From: Candidatus Peribacteraceae bacterium
Lineage (GTDB): Bacteria; Patescibacteriota; Gracilibacteria; Peribacterales; Peribacteraceae
NCBI GenBank assembly: GCA_028711445.1
Contig: JAQTSD010000009.1
Coordinates: forward strand, 1 to 38,176
Direction: 5' to 3'
DNA: 38,176 nucleotides
The position numbers were made by a program, and so were the translations under genes. Below are positions 1-7,820 of this stretch, piece by piece (the first letter of the stretch is position 1; each line of letters starts with the position of its first letter). The notes beneath the pieces were generated by a model. The model did not search any database. It was given only the letters and a program-made list of their open reading frames with translations, and was not told the origin of the DNA.

Positions 1-61
1 TCAGCACAATGGGAAGGATACTCAGGCCGGCAATGCGTAGGTGAATGCGGTCAGGAATCAT
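1..61 (-). CDS. Possible start of an unknown gene, cut by the window edge
   Basis: An ATG on the minus strand at 61 opens a frame that stays open for 20 codons to the window edge. The visible residues (MIPDRIHLRI, then a hydrophobic stretch) are too few to assign a family. It would lie 20 bp downstream of the baseplate-J-like gene on the same strand, so co-transcription is plausible. No clear ribosome binding site is seen. It may be only a chance open frame. Confidence 0.3.
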   Translation of the reverse strand, partial: MIPDRIHLRIAGLSILPIVL

Positions 62-81
62 GAGGATCGCTCATCCATCGA

Positions 82-1653
82 TTAGATTTGGATATGGGAA
101 GGAATAACAGGTAAGGTCGGACTCCAGGGTGGCCAAACAGAAATCTCGACATTATCGACTTCGGGAAGATTCTTGATGATGCGCAACGCATCCTCCCGTG
201 GGATACCCGCCACCTGCTCACGCACCTGCTTGCCGAATTTCGCCCCTGTAGGTGAGAGCGGTTCAAGGATGAACCGCTCGCGCGCCGTGAGATCCACTGT
301 GAGTTTGATCCACTTCAGATCATCCGCATAGTCGATGACATGATGGACGAGTTGGTCGAGCTTGATAGATTCAACGATAAGTTGCTTCCCTTCTTCGACA
401 TGCCCCTTCAGCTGCGCAACTAACATATTGAGCGCCGCCTGTTTATCGTAAGCGAAGACGGTGTACTCCACTGATCCTTCAATGGGAATGGATGTGACCT
501 TCTCACCAACGAACTGTGTGGGCAAGATGAACCCGGAGTACGTTGCAAGTGTGAACTCGTCATAGTAGAGGCGCTCGAGCATACGATCTGCATGAGTGGA
601 ATTGAAGAGCATGCGATTCTCATCCACAAGCTGATTGGCCATTGCGAGGAGTTCCTGATTGAGTTGTTTACGCGCAATTTCGAGATCTTCCTTGCTTAGG
701 ATATTCTCATACGCAGTCATTCCTCCCTGCCCCTCTTTGCGATTCTCCCCATACACGAGCGTACGTTCCTCTTTCACAAGTCCCGGAAAGTCCCACTTGA
801 GTCCCGCCGGCACATTACCGCGCTTGCCGATAATCTCATTATAGAGATCCGTTTCATTTGCCCGGGCCTTCACTGTCACTTCTTTGCCAGCATCTACGAT
901 GACCGGCTCTTCCAGCTTGAAGATCATGCCTGCCTGATTGGTGAGTCGCGTACCTTTTTTTAAACTGTAGCGCTCCTTCGACTTGTTCACGACTGTCATC
1001 GCTATCTCTGCATTCGTACCGATAAATCGCTTGGAGATCTGATCAAAAGTGATGGCGCGATGAACATTTACGGAAAGCGGGATGAGTTCGAGCATACGCA
1101 CGCGCGATGGAATCTCCGCCACCGTGGCACCTGTCTGCACGAGGAAAATATTCACTGTCTGACTCACCGTATCTCCACGCGGCCACACGCGAATTTCCGC
1201 AGATGGCAGCAGCCGGAAAAGGACAAAGAGGAGAAGGAGTGCACTCACGACAATCAAAATCCAGATGCGAATCTTTGGAAGAGACAAGAGCCCCATTGCT
1301 TGCAACCGCGATCGCAGTTGTTGACGCCAGAGATGCGGCGACAGAAGCCGAAGTGCCTCGAGTGCACTCGGGTGCCCCTCGAGCAGATCGCGAACATCGG
1401 TGAGACGATCGATCACCCGGATCCCGCGCGATCGCGCAGCAATGACGAGCGGCACGTTGCGCGTAGCGATCTGGATACGATCAGAGATTTTGGCACAGAG
1501 CGTGAAGAATACCTGCATCCCCTCCTCGTCCGCGGCCGAAGGCGTCTCTCCCCCTCCTGAGAGAACAATGAGAAGATCCCCCATCGTCTGCTCTACTCGC
1601 CGGGCAAGTGCGCCCCACGATTCCCCTTCTTCCGGAATAAGTACGATCAACAT
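82..1653 (-). CDS. Membrane-anchored protein of baseplate-J-like type
   Basis: A 523-residue protein. About 125 cytoplasmic N-terminal residues are followed by one strong membrane segment (about 128-150) and a long, mostly beta-type C-terminal region (about 155-520) that should lie outside the membrane. The part after the membrane segment, with spaced hydrophobic strands and a Val/Lys-rich 'KKGTRL...F' stretch, resembles the baseplate-J-like membrane proteins found in many CPR genomes; this assignment is from memory of the family and is moderate. Function is unknown; the family name does not imply a phage origin. The ATG at 1653 is used because the first residues form a good hydrophobic strand (MLIVLIPEEG). 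pgk lies upstream on the same strand, 234 bp away, so this gene probably has its own promoter. Confidence 0.6.
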   Translation of the reverse strand: MLIVLIPEEGESWGALARRVEQTMGDLLIVLSGGGETPSAADEEGMQVFFTLCAKISDRIQIATRNVPLVIAARSRGIRVIDRLTDVRDLLEGHPSALEALRLLSPHLWRQQLRSRLQAMGLLSLPKIRIWILIVVSALLLLFVLFRLLPSAEIRVWPRGDTVSQTVNIFLVQTGATVAEIPSRVRMLELIPLSVNVHRAITFDQISKRFIGTNAEIAMTVVNKSKERYSLKKGTRLTNQAGMIFKLEEPVIVDAGKEVTVKARANETDLYNEIIGKRGNVPAGLKWDFPGLVKEERTLVYGENRKEGQGGMTAYENILSKEDLEIARKQLNQELLAMANQLVDENRMLFNSTHADRMLERLYYDEFTLATYSGFILPTQFVGEKVTSIPIEGSVEYTVFAYDKQAALNMLVAQLKGHVEEGKQLIVESIKLDQLVHHVIDYADDLKWIKLTVDLTARERFILEPLSPTGAKFGKQVREQVAGIPREDALRIIKNLPEVDNVEISVWPPWSPTLPVIPSHIQI

Positions 1654-1887
1654 ACAGTTTTGCGAGAAAAAAGATCATTCCGTTCCTCCCTTTCCCCGAC
1701 ATCAAAAATAACGACGTAGCGATACCGCTTCACTGCTATGCACGAGGCTATGCATGCGACGTGCTTCCCGATTGCATTGCGGAGCCGTATCAGCATGTCG
1801 TCAGGGTGCGAAGGGGTGAAGAATGGAAAGACGCGGCGCATGCATCGGCACCGGGATCCGCGGCGCGTTCAGGAGGCGACGGAACCG
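1654..1887. other. Intergenic stretch without a convincing gene
   Basis: This 234-bp gap lies between the 3' end of pgk and the start of the baseplate-J-like gene, both on the minus strand. A 64-codon frame on the minus strand (1647-1841) has no recognisable motif and overlaps the next start, so I do not call it. No strong hairpin followed by a T-run was found. Confidence 0.5.
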
Positions 1888-3084
1888 CTACTTCCGGAGC
1901 GCCCGGAGAGCCGGCAGCTCTTTGCCCGCAAGGAACTCGAGCATCGCCCCGCCTCCGGTACTCACGAAAGTATACGGTTTCATGAGATACTTGTAGCGAT
2001 TATGGAAGTCGATGGTGTCCCCCCCTCCGATGATGGAGACAGCCCCCTTCTTCGAAGCGGCAGCAACCGCTTCTGCTACACGCTTCGTTCCGTGTGAAAA
2101 ACGATTGTATTCGTAAAGGCCCATCGGCCCGTTCCAGATGATGGTCTTGGCTTTTGCGATGAGATCGCAGTAACGCTTTATTGTGATGATGCCCACGTCA
2201 AAGATGGCCATGTCTCCAAGGATGTCCTCCACAGGGAGATTGAGCTTCTGTGCATTCTCCGAAGGCTCCGTCGCCACAACGACATCGCGCGGGATGACCA
2301 CATTGGCCCGACCGGACTTTTCACTCTCGAGCATGATCTCCTGCGCCTTTTCAACGAATTCCACTTCATAGCGCGATTTACCGACATTGAAGCCACGCGC
2401 GGCGATGAACGTATTGGCAATGCATCCGCCGACGAGTACGCTGTCGCCTTTCTTGAGGAAATTTTCGATGACTGGAACCTTCGTCTCCATCTTCGCGCCG
2501 CTGATGATGAGCATGATCGGATGCTTGGGCTTCTCAAGCACCGGAGAGAGATGCTTCACCTCTTCAGCGAGATTGAGGCCCATGTACGACGGCAAATATT
2601 TGGGGACGCCGGTCATGCTCGCATGATCACGATGACAATTCGTGAAAGCGTCATTCACGTAGACGTCGCCAAGTTTCGCGAGATCCTTGGCAAACTGCGA
2701 ATCGTTTTTCTTTTCGCGATCGTCGTAACGCAAATTCTCGAGAAGTAGTACTTGTCCGGGTTTGAGGGCCTTGGCCAATTTCTCAGTCGCAGGCCCCGTC
2801 GCCTCGTCGGCAAATTTCACCTCTGTCTTGAGGAGCTTCTTAAGAACGGAAACAAGCGGCTTCTGGCTCATCTCCGGCACTCTCTGACCCTTGGGTCGGC
2901 CCTGATGCGCCATGATGACGAGCGAAGCACCTGCTTTGAGGATGAACTTCATCGTGGCTTCGATGGCCTCGATGCGTGAGGGATCTTTCACCTTGCCCTT
3001 CTCGATGGGCACGTCGAAACCGGCGCGGAGCAACACGCGCTTCCCTTTCAATTTTGCAGTAGAGAGGAGAGGGTACTTCTTCAT
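1888..3084 (-). CDS. pgk: Phosphoglycerate kinase
   Basis: Catalyses ATP formation from 1,3-bisphosphoglycerate and ADP in cytosolic glycolysis. The 398 residues are full length for the family. Visible hallmarks are the N-terminal RVLLRAGFDVP (usually R.D.NVP, so slightly divergent), the substrate-binding HQGRPKG, LLENLRY, DAFTNCHRDHASM, the ISGAKMETK hinge region, WNGPMGLYE and the C-terminal nucleotide loop IIGGGDT with STGGGAMLEFLAG. The frame is open for 58 codons upstream, but the start at 3084 (MKKYPLLSTAKLKGK) matches the usual N-terminus. A TACAAT box lies only 6 nt upstream of this ATG, so the transcript is probably leaderless or nearly so. The gene stands alone; no other glycolytic gene is in the window. 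Confidence 0.97.
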   Translation of the reverse strand: MKKYPLLSTAKLKGKRVLLRAGFDVPIEKGKVKDPSRIEAIEATMKFILKAGASLVIMAHQGRPKGQRVPEMSQKPLVSVLKKLLKTEVKFADEATGPATEKLAKALKPGQVLLLENLRYDDREKKNDSQFAKDLAKLGDVYVNDAFTNCHRDHASMTGVPKYLPSYMGLNLAEEVKHLSPVLEKPKHPIMLIISGAKMETKVPVIENFLKKGDSVLVGGCIANTFIAARGFNVGKSRYEVEFVEKAQEIMLESEKSGRANVVIPRDVVVATEPSENAQKLNLPVEDILGDMAIFDVGIITIKRYCDLIAKAKTIIWNGPMGLYEYNRFSHGTKRVAEAVAAASKKGAVSIIGGGDTIDFHNRYKYLMKPYTFVSTGGGAMLEFLAGKELPALRALRK

Positions 3085-3090
3085 GGCCCG

Positions 3091-3096
3091 ATTGTA
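3091..3096 (-). promoter_or_regulatory. Putative -10 box of pgk
   Basis: TACAAT on the minus strand, separated from the pgk ATG (3084) by 6 nt. Transcription would begin at or within a few bases of the start codon. No good -35 hexamer was seen at the usual distance. Confidence 0.45.
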
Positions 3097-3295
3097 GCCA
3101 AGTCCGCCTGCATCGGCGAGAGGAGAGAAGTTGACGTAAGGGGGGTGAATAGTCAGATCACTCGGACGCGATTTCATGGTTATTTGCTTTTCCTTGCTGG
3201 CGAGGAAGGGCACCTTGCTTAAGTTCCCACTGTTGCGGCACTCATCGGCGTCCTGCAAGCCGCGGTCAGCGAGGATCAGTGCCGAAACCTTTTTG

Positions 3296-3330
3296 CCCGC
3301 CCGAATGTGTCGACGTTCGGTACGGGCGGG
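3296..3330. terminator. GC-rich hairpin downstream of the AroE-like gene
   Basis: CCCGCCCG (3296-3303) pairs with CGGGCGGG (3323-3330). Read on the minus strand, the stem is preceded by the 3334-3361 palindrome and followed by AAAAAGGTTTC rather than a T-run; on the plus strand it is preceded by TTTTT. It sits between the end of the AroE-like gene and pgk. A terminator role is plausible but not certain. Confidence 0.4.
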
Positions 3331-3333
3331 GTT

Positions 3334-3361
3334 CCACCTTTTTCAGTCATGAAAAAGGTGG
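3334..3361. repeat. Intergenic palindrome, family A copy 1
   Basis: An 11-bp perfect stem, CCACCTTTTTC (3334-3344) pairing with GAAAAAGGTGG (3351-3361), with the 6-nt loop AGTCAT. The central 26 bp recur exactly at 9370-9395. Both copies lie just downstream of a minus-strand gene (40 bp after the AroE-like gene here; 10 bp after rarA at the other site). The stem is T/A-rich on its arms and could act as a terminator in either direction, or be a REP-like dispersed palindrome. Confidence 0.7.
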
Positions 3362-3400
3362 CGAAAAGGAATCGATAACCGAACAAGAGCATCCGGGCAA

Positions 3401-3778
3401 TCAATCACAACACTCCATCCATTCCATCACTCTCTCCGGATCATCCAACCCTTCCCCCACCCAATATCCCTTCAACACCCCCCCCTCATTTACCACACAA
3501 TCCACTCCCCCTTTCACAGGGGCATCCACTGCGTCGAGAAGCGGCAGAATAGCTTTCTGCAGCTTTTTCCCGACGATGTAGAGACGCCGATCGAAATGAA
3601 ACATCTCACTCAAACGTTCCGGAAGCTGACCCGTCGTGGCCGGATAGCGATCCATAAACGCATTCATGCCCTGCGATCGGAAGTACTCGTTCCACTTCCG
3701 AAGGAGGAGGCGCAGAGTCGGCATCGAGCCAAGAATGCCGTAGAGCTCACGATGAGGATCGATTCGCGGTCTGGTCAT
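3401..3778 (-). CDS. Degenerate shikimate dehydrogenase (AroE) substrate-domain-like protein
   Basis: A 125-residue protein starting at MTRPRID; the frame is open upstream but enters the divergent gene. Its order of motifs mirrors the AroE N-terminal domain: ELYGILGS (cf. YAVFGNPIAHS), WNEYFRSQGMNAF, a weak strand, KAILPLLDAVD (cf. KEAVLPLLDEVD) and VDCVVNEGGVLKGYWVGEG (cf. GAVNTVVNEDGRLVGYNTDG). The SxSP motif, the catalytic Lys of NVTxPxK and the Asp of NTDG are not conserved, and the C-terminal NADP-binding domain is absent. So enzyme activity is unlikely; it may be a relic or have been given a new binding role. The assignment is by eye. It is divergent from, and overlaps by 2 bp, the WecA/TagO-type gene. 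Confidence 0.45.
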   Translation of the reverse strand: MTRPRIDPHRELYGILGSMPTLRLLLRKWNEYFRSQGMNAFMDRYPATTGQLPERLSEMFHFDRRLYIVGKKLQKAILPLLDAVDAPVKGGVDCVVNEGGVLKGYWVGEGLDDPERVMEWMECCD

Positions 3779-4922
3779 GCCGACAGCATGGTACTCGTTC
3801 CATGGAAAACGATGTACGATTATCTTAATTCCCTTGTCTACGAACACTCTTCTCCTCGTCGGCACCCCCCTCCTCTGCTTCACCTTCTGCATGATCCTTC
3901 ACCTGTTCGCGCTGAAGTTCTTCCCGCGGTGGGGACTGCTCGATTTTCCGGAACGCTACGGACTCAAACGCCCACGCCTCCCCTACCCCACCGGCATCGC
4001 CGCTGTGATCACATTTCTCATCTTCTTCGCGATTTTCGAATCCACCATCGCACTCAAACCCTGGTCCCTGCAAGCAATCGGTCTTATGAGCACCATCGTG
4101 CTGCTCGCTTTCGTTTCCTTCAGCGATGATCGCAAACCTCTGCCAGCCGCATGGCGGCTGACAAATCAGATCTTCATTGCAATCGTCATCTTCCTCACCG
4201 GTACGCGCATCTACACACTCACCAATCCCCTCGCCTCTCTCACTGGAAGTGATGTCTTCGCGCTTCATATCTTCACCATTCCTATCGAGACACTCGGAAA
4301 TCCGTCAATCATCGGCATGCTCTTTACCGTGCTGTGGCTTGGACTCACAATGAACGCACTCAACTGGTTCGACGGCATCCGAGGACAGGTAAGTGTTCTA
4401 TCTGTACTCGGTTTCCTCACGATCGGCCTGCTCTCCTTGAGTACGCGCGTGGGAGACTTCTCACTCGGGCTCATCGCCTTCGCGCTCGCAGGTATCGCCG
4501 CCACCTGCCTCCTCTTCGATCGACCGGGCCCCTTGAGCCTCATCGGCGACACGGGTGCCATGTTCTTCGGATTGATGCTCGGCGTACTCACCATCTTCAC
4601 GGGTGGCAAAGTAGCCACAGGTTTCCTTGTACTCGGCGTTCCACTCATCGATCTGGGATTCGTGATCATACGGCGTGTTCTCAAACGAACTTCTCCATTC
4701 AAAGGAAACGAGTGTGACGAGCACCTACATCATCGATTACTGCACAGGGGTTGGACGGAGTGGCAAATCATCGCACTTACAACCGTTCTCGGCGCTTCCT
4801 TCGGCGTCACCGCCCTCTTTCTCTCGACACTTCAGAAGTTTCTCGCCGCGCTCGCGCTCGTTTTGATCATGCTATGGCTTTCACTTCGTTCCACCCCCGA
4901 AGTCCGAAGTCCGAAGTCCTAA
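3777..4922 (+). CDS. WecA/TagO/MraY-superfamily polyprenyl-phosphate sugar-1-phosphate transferase
   Basis: Transfers a sugar-1-phosphate from a UDP-sugar to the polyprenyl-phosphate carrier at the inner face of the membrane, the first step of cell-surface polymer synthesis. The protein has up to 381 residues with about ten hydrophobic segments. Family motifs are present in order: FSDDRK (the Asp pair), MNALNWFDGIRG (cf. NxxNxxDGxxG), LIGDTGAMFFG, and the HLHHRLLHRG histidine motif typical of the WecA/TagO branch rather than MraY. The ATG at 3777 overlaps the divergent gene start; an in-frame TTG at 3834 would remove 19 poorly conserved residues and still keep the first membrane segment, so the start is uncertain. 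The following gene begins 9 bp after the stop. Confidence 0.85.
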   Translation: MPTAWYSFHGKRCTIILIPLSTNTLLLVGTPLLCFTFCMILHLFALKFFPRWGLLDFPERYGLKRPRLPYPTGIAAVITFLIFFAIFESTIALKPWSLQAIGLMSTIVLLAFVSFSDDRKPLPAAWRLTNQIFIAIVIFLTGTRIYTLTNPLASLTGSDVFALHIFTIPIETLGNPSIIGMLFTVLWLGLTMNALNWFDGIRGQVSVLSVLGFLTIGLLSLSTRVGDFSLGLIAFALAGIAATCLLFDRPGPLSLIGDTGAMFFGLMLGVLTIFTGGKVATGFLVLGVPLIDLGFVIIRRVLKRTSPFKGNECDEHLHHRLLHRGWTEWQIIALTTVLGASFGVTALFLSTLQKFLAALALVLIMLWLSLRSTPEVRSPKS

Positions 4923-4931
4923 GTCCTATCT

Positions 4932-5222
4932 ATGCCCTCTTTCTATCATCTCATCGTCTACGTTCCCATCGCCCATGCAGACGTCATCCGCACGACACTC
5001 GCCGAAAGCGGAGCCGGCAACATCGGCAACTACGACGGTTGCTCGTTCTCCGTCCGCGGAACGGGCCGGTTCCGCCCCCTCAAGGGTGCGCACCCCGCCA
5101 TCGGCTCCATCGGAAAGATTGAAGAGGTGGAAGAGGAGCGCATCGAAGCCCTTGTCACGGAAGACAAACTTAAAGAGACGTTACGAGGAACCGGCCATTC
5201 ACATCCTCCCGATGGTCAATGA
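4932..5222 (+). CDS. NIF3/YqfO-type alpha-beta domain protein with a frameshifted C-terminus
   Basis: A 96-residue open frame that matches the small domain inserted in YqfO-type NIF3 proteins (CutA1-like fold): YHLIVYVPIAHADVIR, GAGNIGNYDGCSF, GTGRFRPLKGAHPAIG, GKIEEVEEERIEALV. The family normally ends with HPYEEPA and a strand. Here that ending (RYEEPAIHILPMVN) is found in the next frame, finishing at a stop at 5235, and the linker before it is about 26 nt too short. So a small out-of-frame deletion after KLKE (about 5168-5172) has replaced the true C-terminus by 11 unrelated residues. It may be a recent pseudogene or a sequence/assembly error. It follows the lipid-carrier transferase by 9 bp. 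Confidence 0.75.
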   Translation: MPSFYHLIVYVPIAHADVIRTTLAESGAGNIGNYDGCSFSVRGTGRFRPLKGAHPAIGSIGKIEEVEEERIEALVTEDKLKETLRGTGHSHPPDGQ

Positions 5223-5263
5223 ACATACCTTGTGAGAGAAAACCTCGACGGTTTCCTCTCATG

Positions 5264-6739
5264 CTACTTCTGATACACCATCGGCCTGCTCATGGCATTG
5301 AGCGGTTTCACTTCGATAACCACGGTCCTGCGTCCACGCGGAAGCACATTCACGGTCGCTTCACCATTGATGAAATCGAGCGTCGAGAGCACTGCAGGGC
5401 GAAATTCCGCATTGCCGTAGGCGGTGCGCAAGTAGATGTCCTGCGACAATTCGGGAGATTTCACGACGCCGCCGTTGTCATCGAGCAGCGTCAGAGACAC
5501 CTTCTCCCACCCCCGCCCGGAGAACGTGCCGCCGTGCGAGATCTGAACGGATGCCACTTTCTGCGTAGCCGTGACAGCGGCTGCAACTGCATCAGTCGCA
5601 GCGACTGTCTCGCGACTGCGAATGACGGAGTTCTCCTGTGTGGAAATTGTCCGTTGACTGACGATGCGGCTCACAGCATTGGCACGGGCAATCCTCGCTT
5701 GCATGCGCAGTGCACTGCGTGACTGAATGATCGCTTTCTGCTGCACAGCTGAACGGACACCTGCTGAGGAGGACGAAGAGGAAACGGTTTTCCCTTGTTC
5801 TTTATCGTTGCTGGCAATGAGTTGATCGGCCACCGAGTAGTTCGCCTGGACAAAGAGCATCGGGTTTACTGTGTAGACAGACCCACGGGACTGGAAGAGA
5901 CCTGTATTGAGCGCTTGAGTCGACGTCAATCCCTCCGCGCGCGCTTCGGTATCTGAAAACAACCAATAGGGATGCCATGATGCAGCATCGCGATCGATTT
6001 GGAAGTGCAAATGCGGACCGGAGACGGCTCCTGTTACCCCGCTGTCACCGATATGCTCACCCTTCTGCACGACCGCTCCTTCGCTTACGTAGAGCGCACT
6101 CAAGTGTGCGTAATTAGAGTAGAGCGTCGTCGTCTTTTTGGGATCCGACGGATCGGGAGCATTGGGGTGTTTGATGACGATAACCTTACCGAAACCACCA
6201 TTGCTCGATTCTGATCGCACGACGATACCATTGGCGATGGCCCGCACCGGCGTACCAACCGGCATGCGGATATCCACGCCCGGATGGCTCCCTGTGCCCT
6301 CAGCACCCGTCGTGTAGGAGCCAAGATAACCAACAGAATAGAGATCATTTCCGTAACCATGTGCTTTGCTGGCATCACGCTGACTGACAGCGTCGTACGA
6401 CGGCAGTCCCATGAGACAATCTTTGGGTACCTGACGGAATGCATGAGTGGATGGATCCCCTCCATACTTCGCCCAACACAGCATATCCGGCACCCATTCC
6501 ACAGGAGTCACTGTGCCCGTGTATAGAATCGCGCTATCATCCACTTTGCCAAGAACGGACTTCCAGAAGACATACCAGCCATGCTGACCAATCATATTTC
6601 CAATGACGAAGGCCAGGAGCGACAGAGAGGCAATCCAGAAAGAGGCGCGCTGCGACAGGAAGTGGAATGCATGCGGTTCGCGCTTGCAATGCAGCGGCGT
6701 GGCCGAGAATCCCATGCGCTTGGACGAGGTGAGATGCAT
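5264..6739 (-). CDS. Secreted or membrane-anchored M23 (LytM-type) metallopeptidase
   Basis: Predicted zinc endopeptidase acting on peptidoglycan cross-links outside the membrane. The protein has 491 residues: a short cytoplasmic tail, a membrane segment at about 32-50, and a LytM domain at about 130-250 with the zinc ligands H152xxxD156 (SHPGVD) and H243-L-H245 (GPHLHFQI), plus the AHLS motif with H212. The C-terminal half has a Ser/Ala-rich linker (about 320-390) and a beta-type terminal domain of unknown role. The active-site set is complete, so activity is likely. It is divergent from tsaE; an AT-rich 57-bp gap carries a TATAAT box for this gene. No Shine-Dalgarno is seen. Confidence 0.9.
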   Translation of the reverse strand: MHLTSSKRMGFSATPLHCKREPHAFHFLSQRASFWIASLSLLAFVIGNMIGQHGWYVFWKSVLGKVDDSAILYTGTVTPVEWVPDMLCWAKYGGDPSTHAFRQVPKDCLMGLPSYDAVSQRDASKAHGYGNDLYSVGYLGSYTTGAEGTGSHPGVDIRMPVGTPVRAIANGIVVRSESSNGGFGKVIVIKHPNAPDPSDPKKTTTLYSNYAHLSALYVSEGAVVQKGEHIGDSGVTGAVSGPHLHFQIDRDAASWHPYWLFSDTEARAEGLTSTQALNTGLFQSRGSVYTVNPMLFVQANYSVADQLIASNDKEQGKTVSSSSSSAGVRSAVQQKAIIQSRSALRMQARIARANAVSRIVSQRTISTQENSVIRSRETVAATDAVAAAVTATQKVASVQISHGGTFSGRGWEKVSLTLLDDNGGVVKSPELSQDIYLRTAYGNAEFRPAVLSTLDFINGEATVNVLPRGRRTVVIEVKPLNAMSRPMVYQK

Positions 6740-6765
6740 GATTGTCTATGTATGTTGTAACTAGT

Positions 6766-6771
6766 ATTATA
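6766..6771 (-). promoter_or_regulatory. Putative -10 box of the M23 peptidase gene
   Basis: A consensus TATAAT on the minus strand, 26 nt upstream of the ATG at 6739. A TTGACT lies at 6792-6797 on the same strand, but the spacer is 20 bp, longer than ideal. The whole 6740-6796 gap is strongly AT-rich against GC-rich neighbours. On the plus strand a TACTAT (6783-6788) lies 8 nt before the tsaE ATG and may serve that gene. Confidence 0.5.
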
Positions 6772-6796
6772 GTATCATTATTTACTATTTTAGTCA

Positions 6797-7810
6797 ATGA
6801 CTGATCAAGCCACTATTTGGCTTCCAAATGCCAAAACAACTGCTTTAGCGGGTGCATCACTGGCACAGACCCTTTACACCCTCCCTATAACCATCGGATT
6901 GACCGGGGAACTCGGTGCGGGCAAGACGACATTCCTGCAGGGGCTGGCCAAAGAATTGGGGATCACGAGCCGCATAACGAGTCCGACATTCGCACTGGAA
7001 CAGCGCTATCAGACGAAACATTTCGGTGAGTTCCTCCACCTCGACCTTTATCGATTAACCGAAAAGGAGGCCAATGAGCTGGTTGCAGATTCAGCGGAAA
7101 ACGAAGGTGTGCGCTGCATCGAGTGGGCGGATCGATCTGCTGCGGTTCTCGCAAACTGCACAATCTTGATCGCGCTCACGGAAGAACACTCTCGTACTGG
7201 CCGTTCCCTTAGTATCACCTTCCAAGACGCGGCCATCCCGTCGCGAGAAGAGGTCCTGACATGGCGCAAAGAACTTGAGCTGCCGGAACTCATTGGCAAA
7301 CACAGTGACGCGGTCGCCGCCGTCTGCGCAACACTTGGCGAGCATCTCCTCAAACGTGGCAAGCTCCTCCGTCCGATGCTACTGAAACGCTCGGCAGAAT
7401 TGCACGATCTGCTACGCTTCGTGGACTTTCACCCTCAACATCCCAAGCTCTTCGACCCACCGACGGACGCACAACACCTGCTCTGGGCATCGTGGAAGGA
7501 ACGCTATCCCGGCATGATCCACGAAGCGGCGGCGGCGGCGTTTCTGCGGGAGCACAGATTCCCTGCCGTTGCGAAGATCGTAGAAACGCATGGTCTGCGA
7601 GTTCCGCCACACGTGCATACGACCATTGAACAGATTCTCCTCTTCTATGCCGATAAGCGCGTGAAGCTCGACCAAGTCGTTTCCCTGCAGGAACGTTTCG
7701 ATGATTTCACGCATCGTTACGGTGTAGACCGTATCGAAGAGTCCGAACTCTGGCTGCGCCAATCACAAAAAATCGAGCGAGAGCTTTTCGCAGGTGCTCC
7801 ACCCGTCTAG
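6797..7810 (+). CDS. tsaE: TsaE-type P-loop ATPase fused to an HD domain
   Basis: The first ~150 of 337 residues are TsaE, the ATPase that supports TsaB/TsaD in making the t6A modification of ANN-decoding tRNAs: Walker A GELGAGKTT (37-45), SPTFALEQRY (62-71), HLDLYRL (81-87) and IEWADR (108-113). Free TsaE is about 150 residues long. The remaining ~175 residues form an HD-superfamily domain: H169 (KHSDAV), the H203-D204 doublet in AELHDLLRF, then an AAFLREHRFPAVAKIVETHG segment and YADKRVKLDQVVSLQERF, all in family order. The HD metal ligands appear present, so phosphohydrolase activity is possible; its substrate is unknown. The fusion is in one uninterrupted frame. tsaB/tsaD are not in this window. 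Confidence 0.9.
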   Translation: MTDQATIWLPNAKTTALAGASLAQTLYTLPITIGLTGELGAGKTTFLQGLAKELGITSRITSPTFALEQRYQTKHFGEFLHLDLYRLTEKEANELVADSAENEGVRCIEWADRSAAVLANCTILIALTEEHSRTGRSLSITFQDAAIPSREEVLTWRKELELPELIGKHSDAVAAVCATLGEHLLKRGKLLRPMLLKRSAELHDLLRFVDFHPQHPKLFDPPTDAQHLLWASWKERYPGMIHEAAAAAFLREHRFPAVAKIVETHGLRVPPHVHTTIEQILLFYADKRVKLDQVVSLQERFDDFTHRYGVDRIEESELWLRQSQKIERELFAGAPPV

Positions 7811-7820
7811 GATGGCAGAC

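Noticed and set aside
1647-1841. 64-codon minus-strand frame in the pgk/baseplate-J-like gap
   Set aside because: No motif, no start signal, and overlap with the next start codon; left as uncertain intergenic sequence.
5219-5722. 167-codon plus-strand frame after the NIF3/YqfO-type gene
   Set aside because: Antisense to the M23 peptidase C-terminus and without family features.
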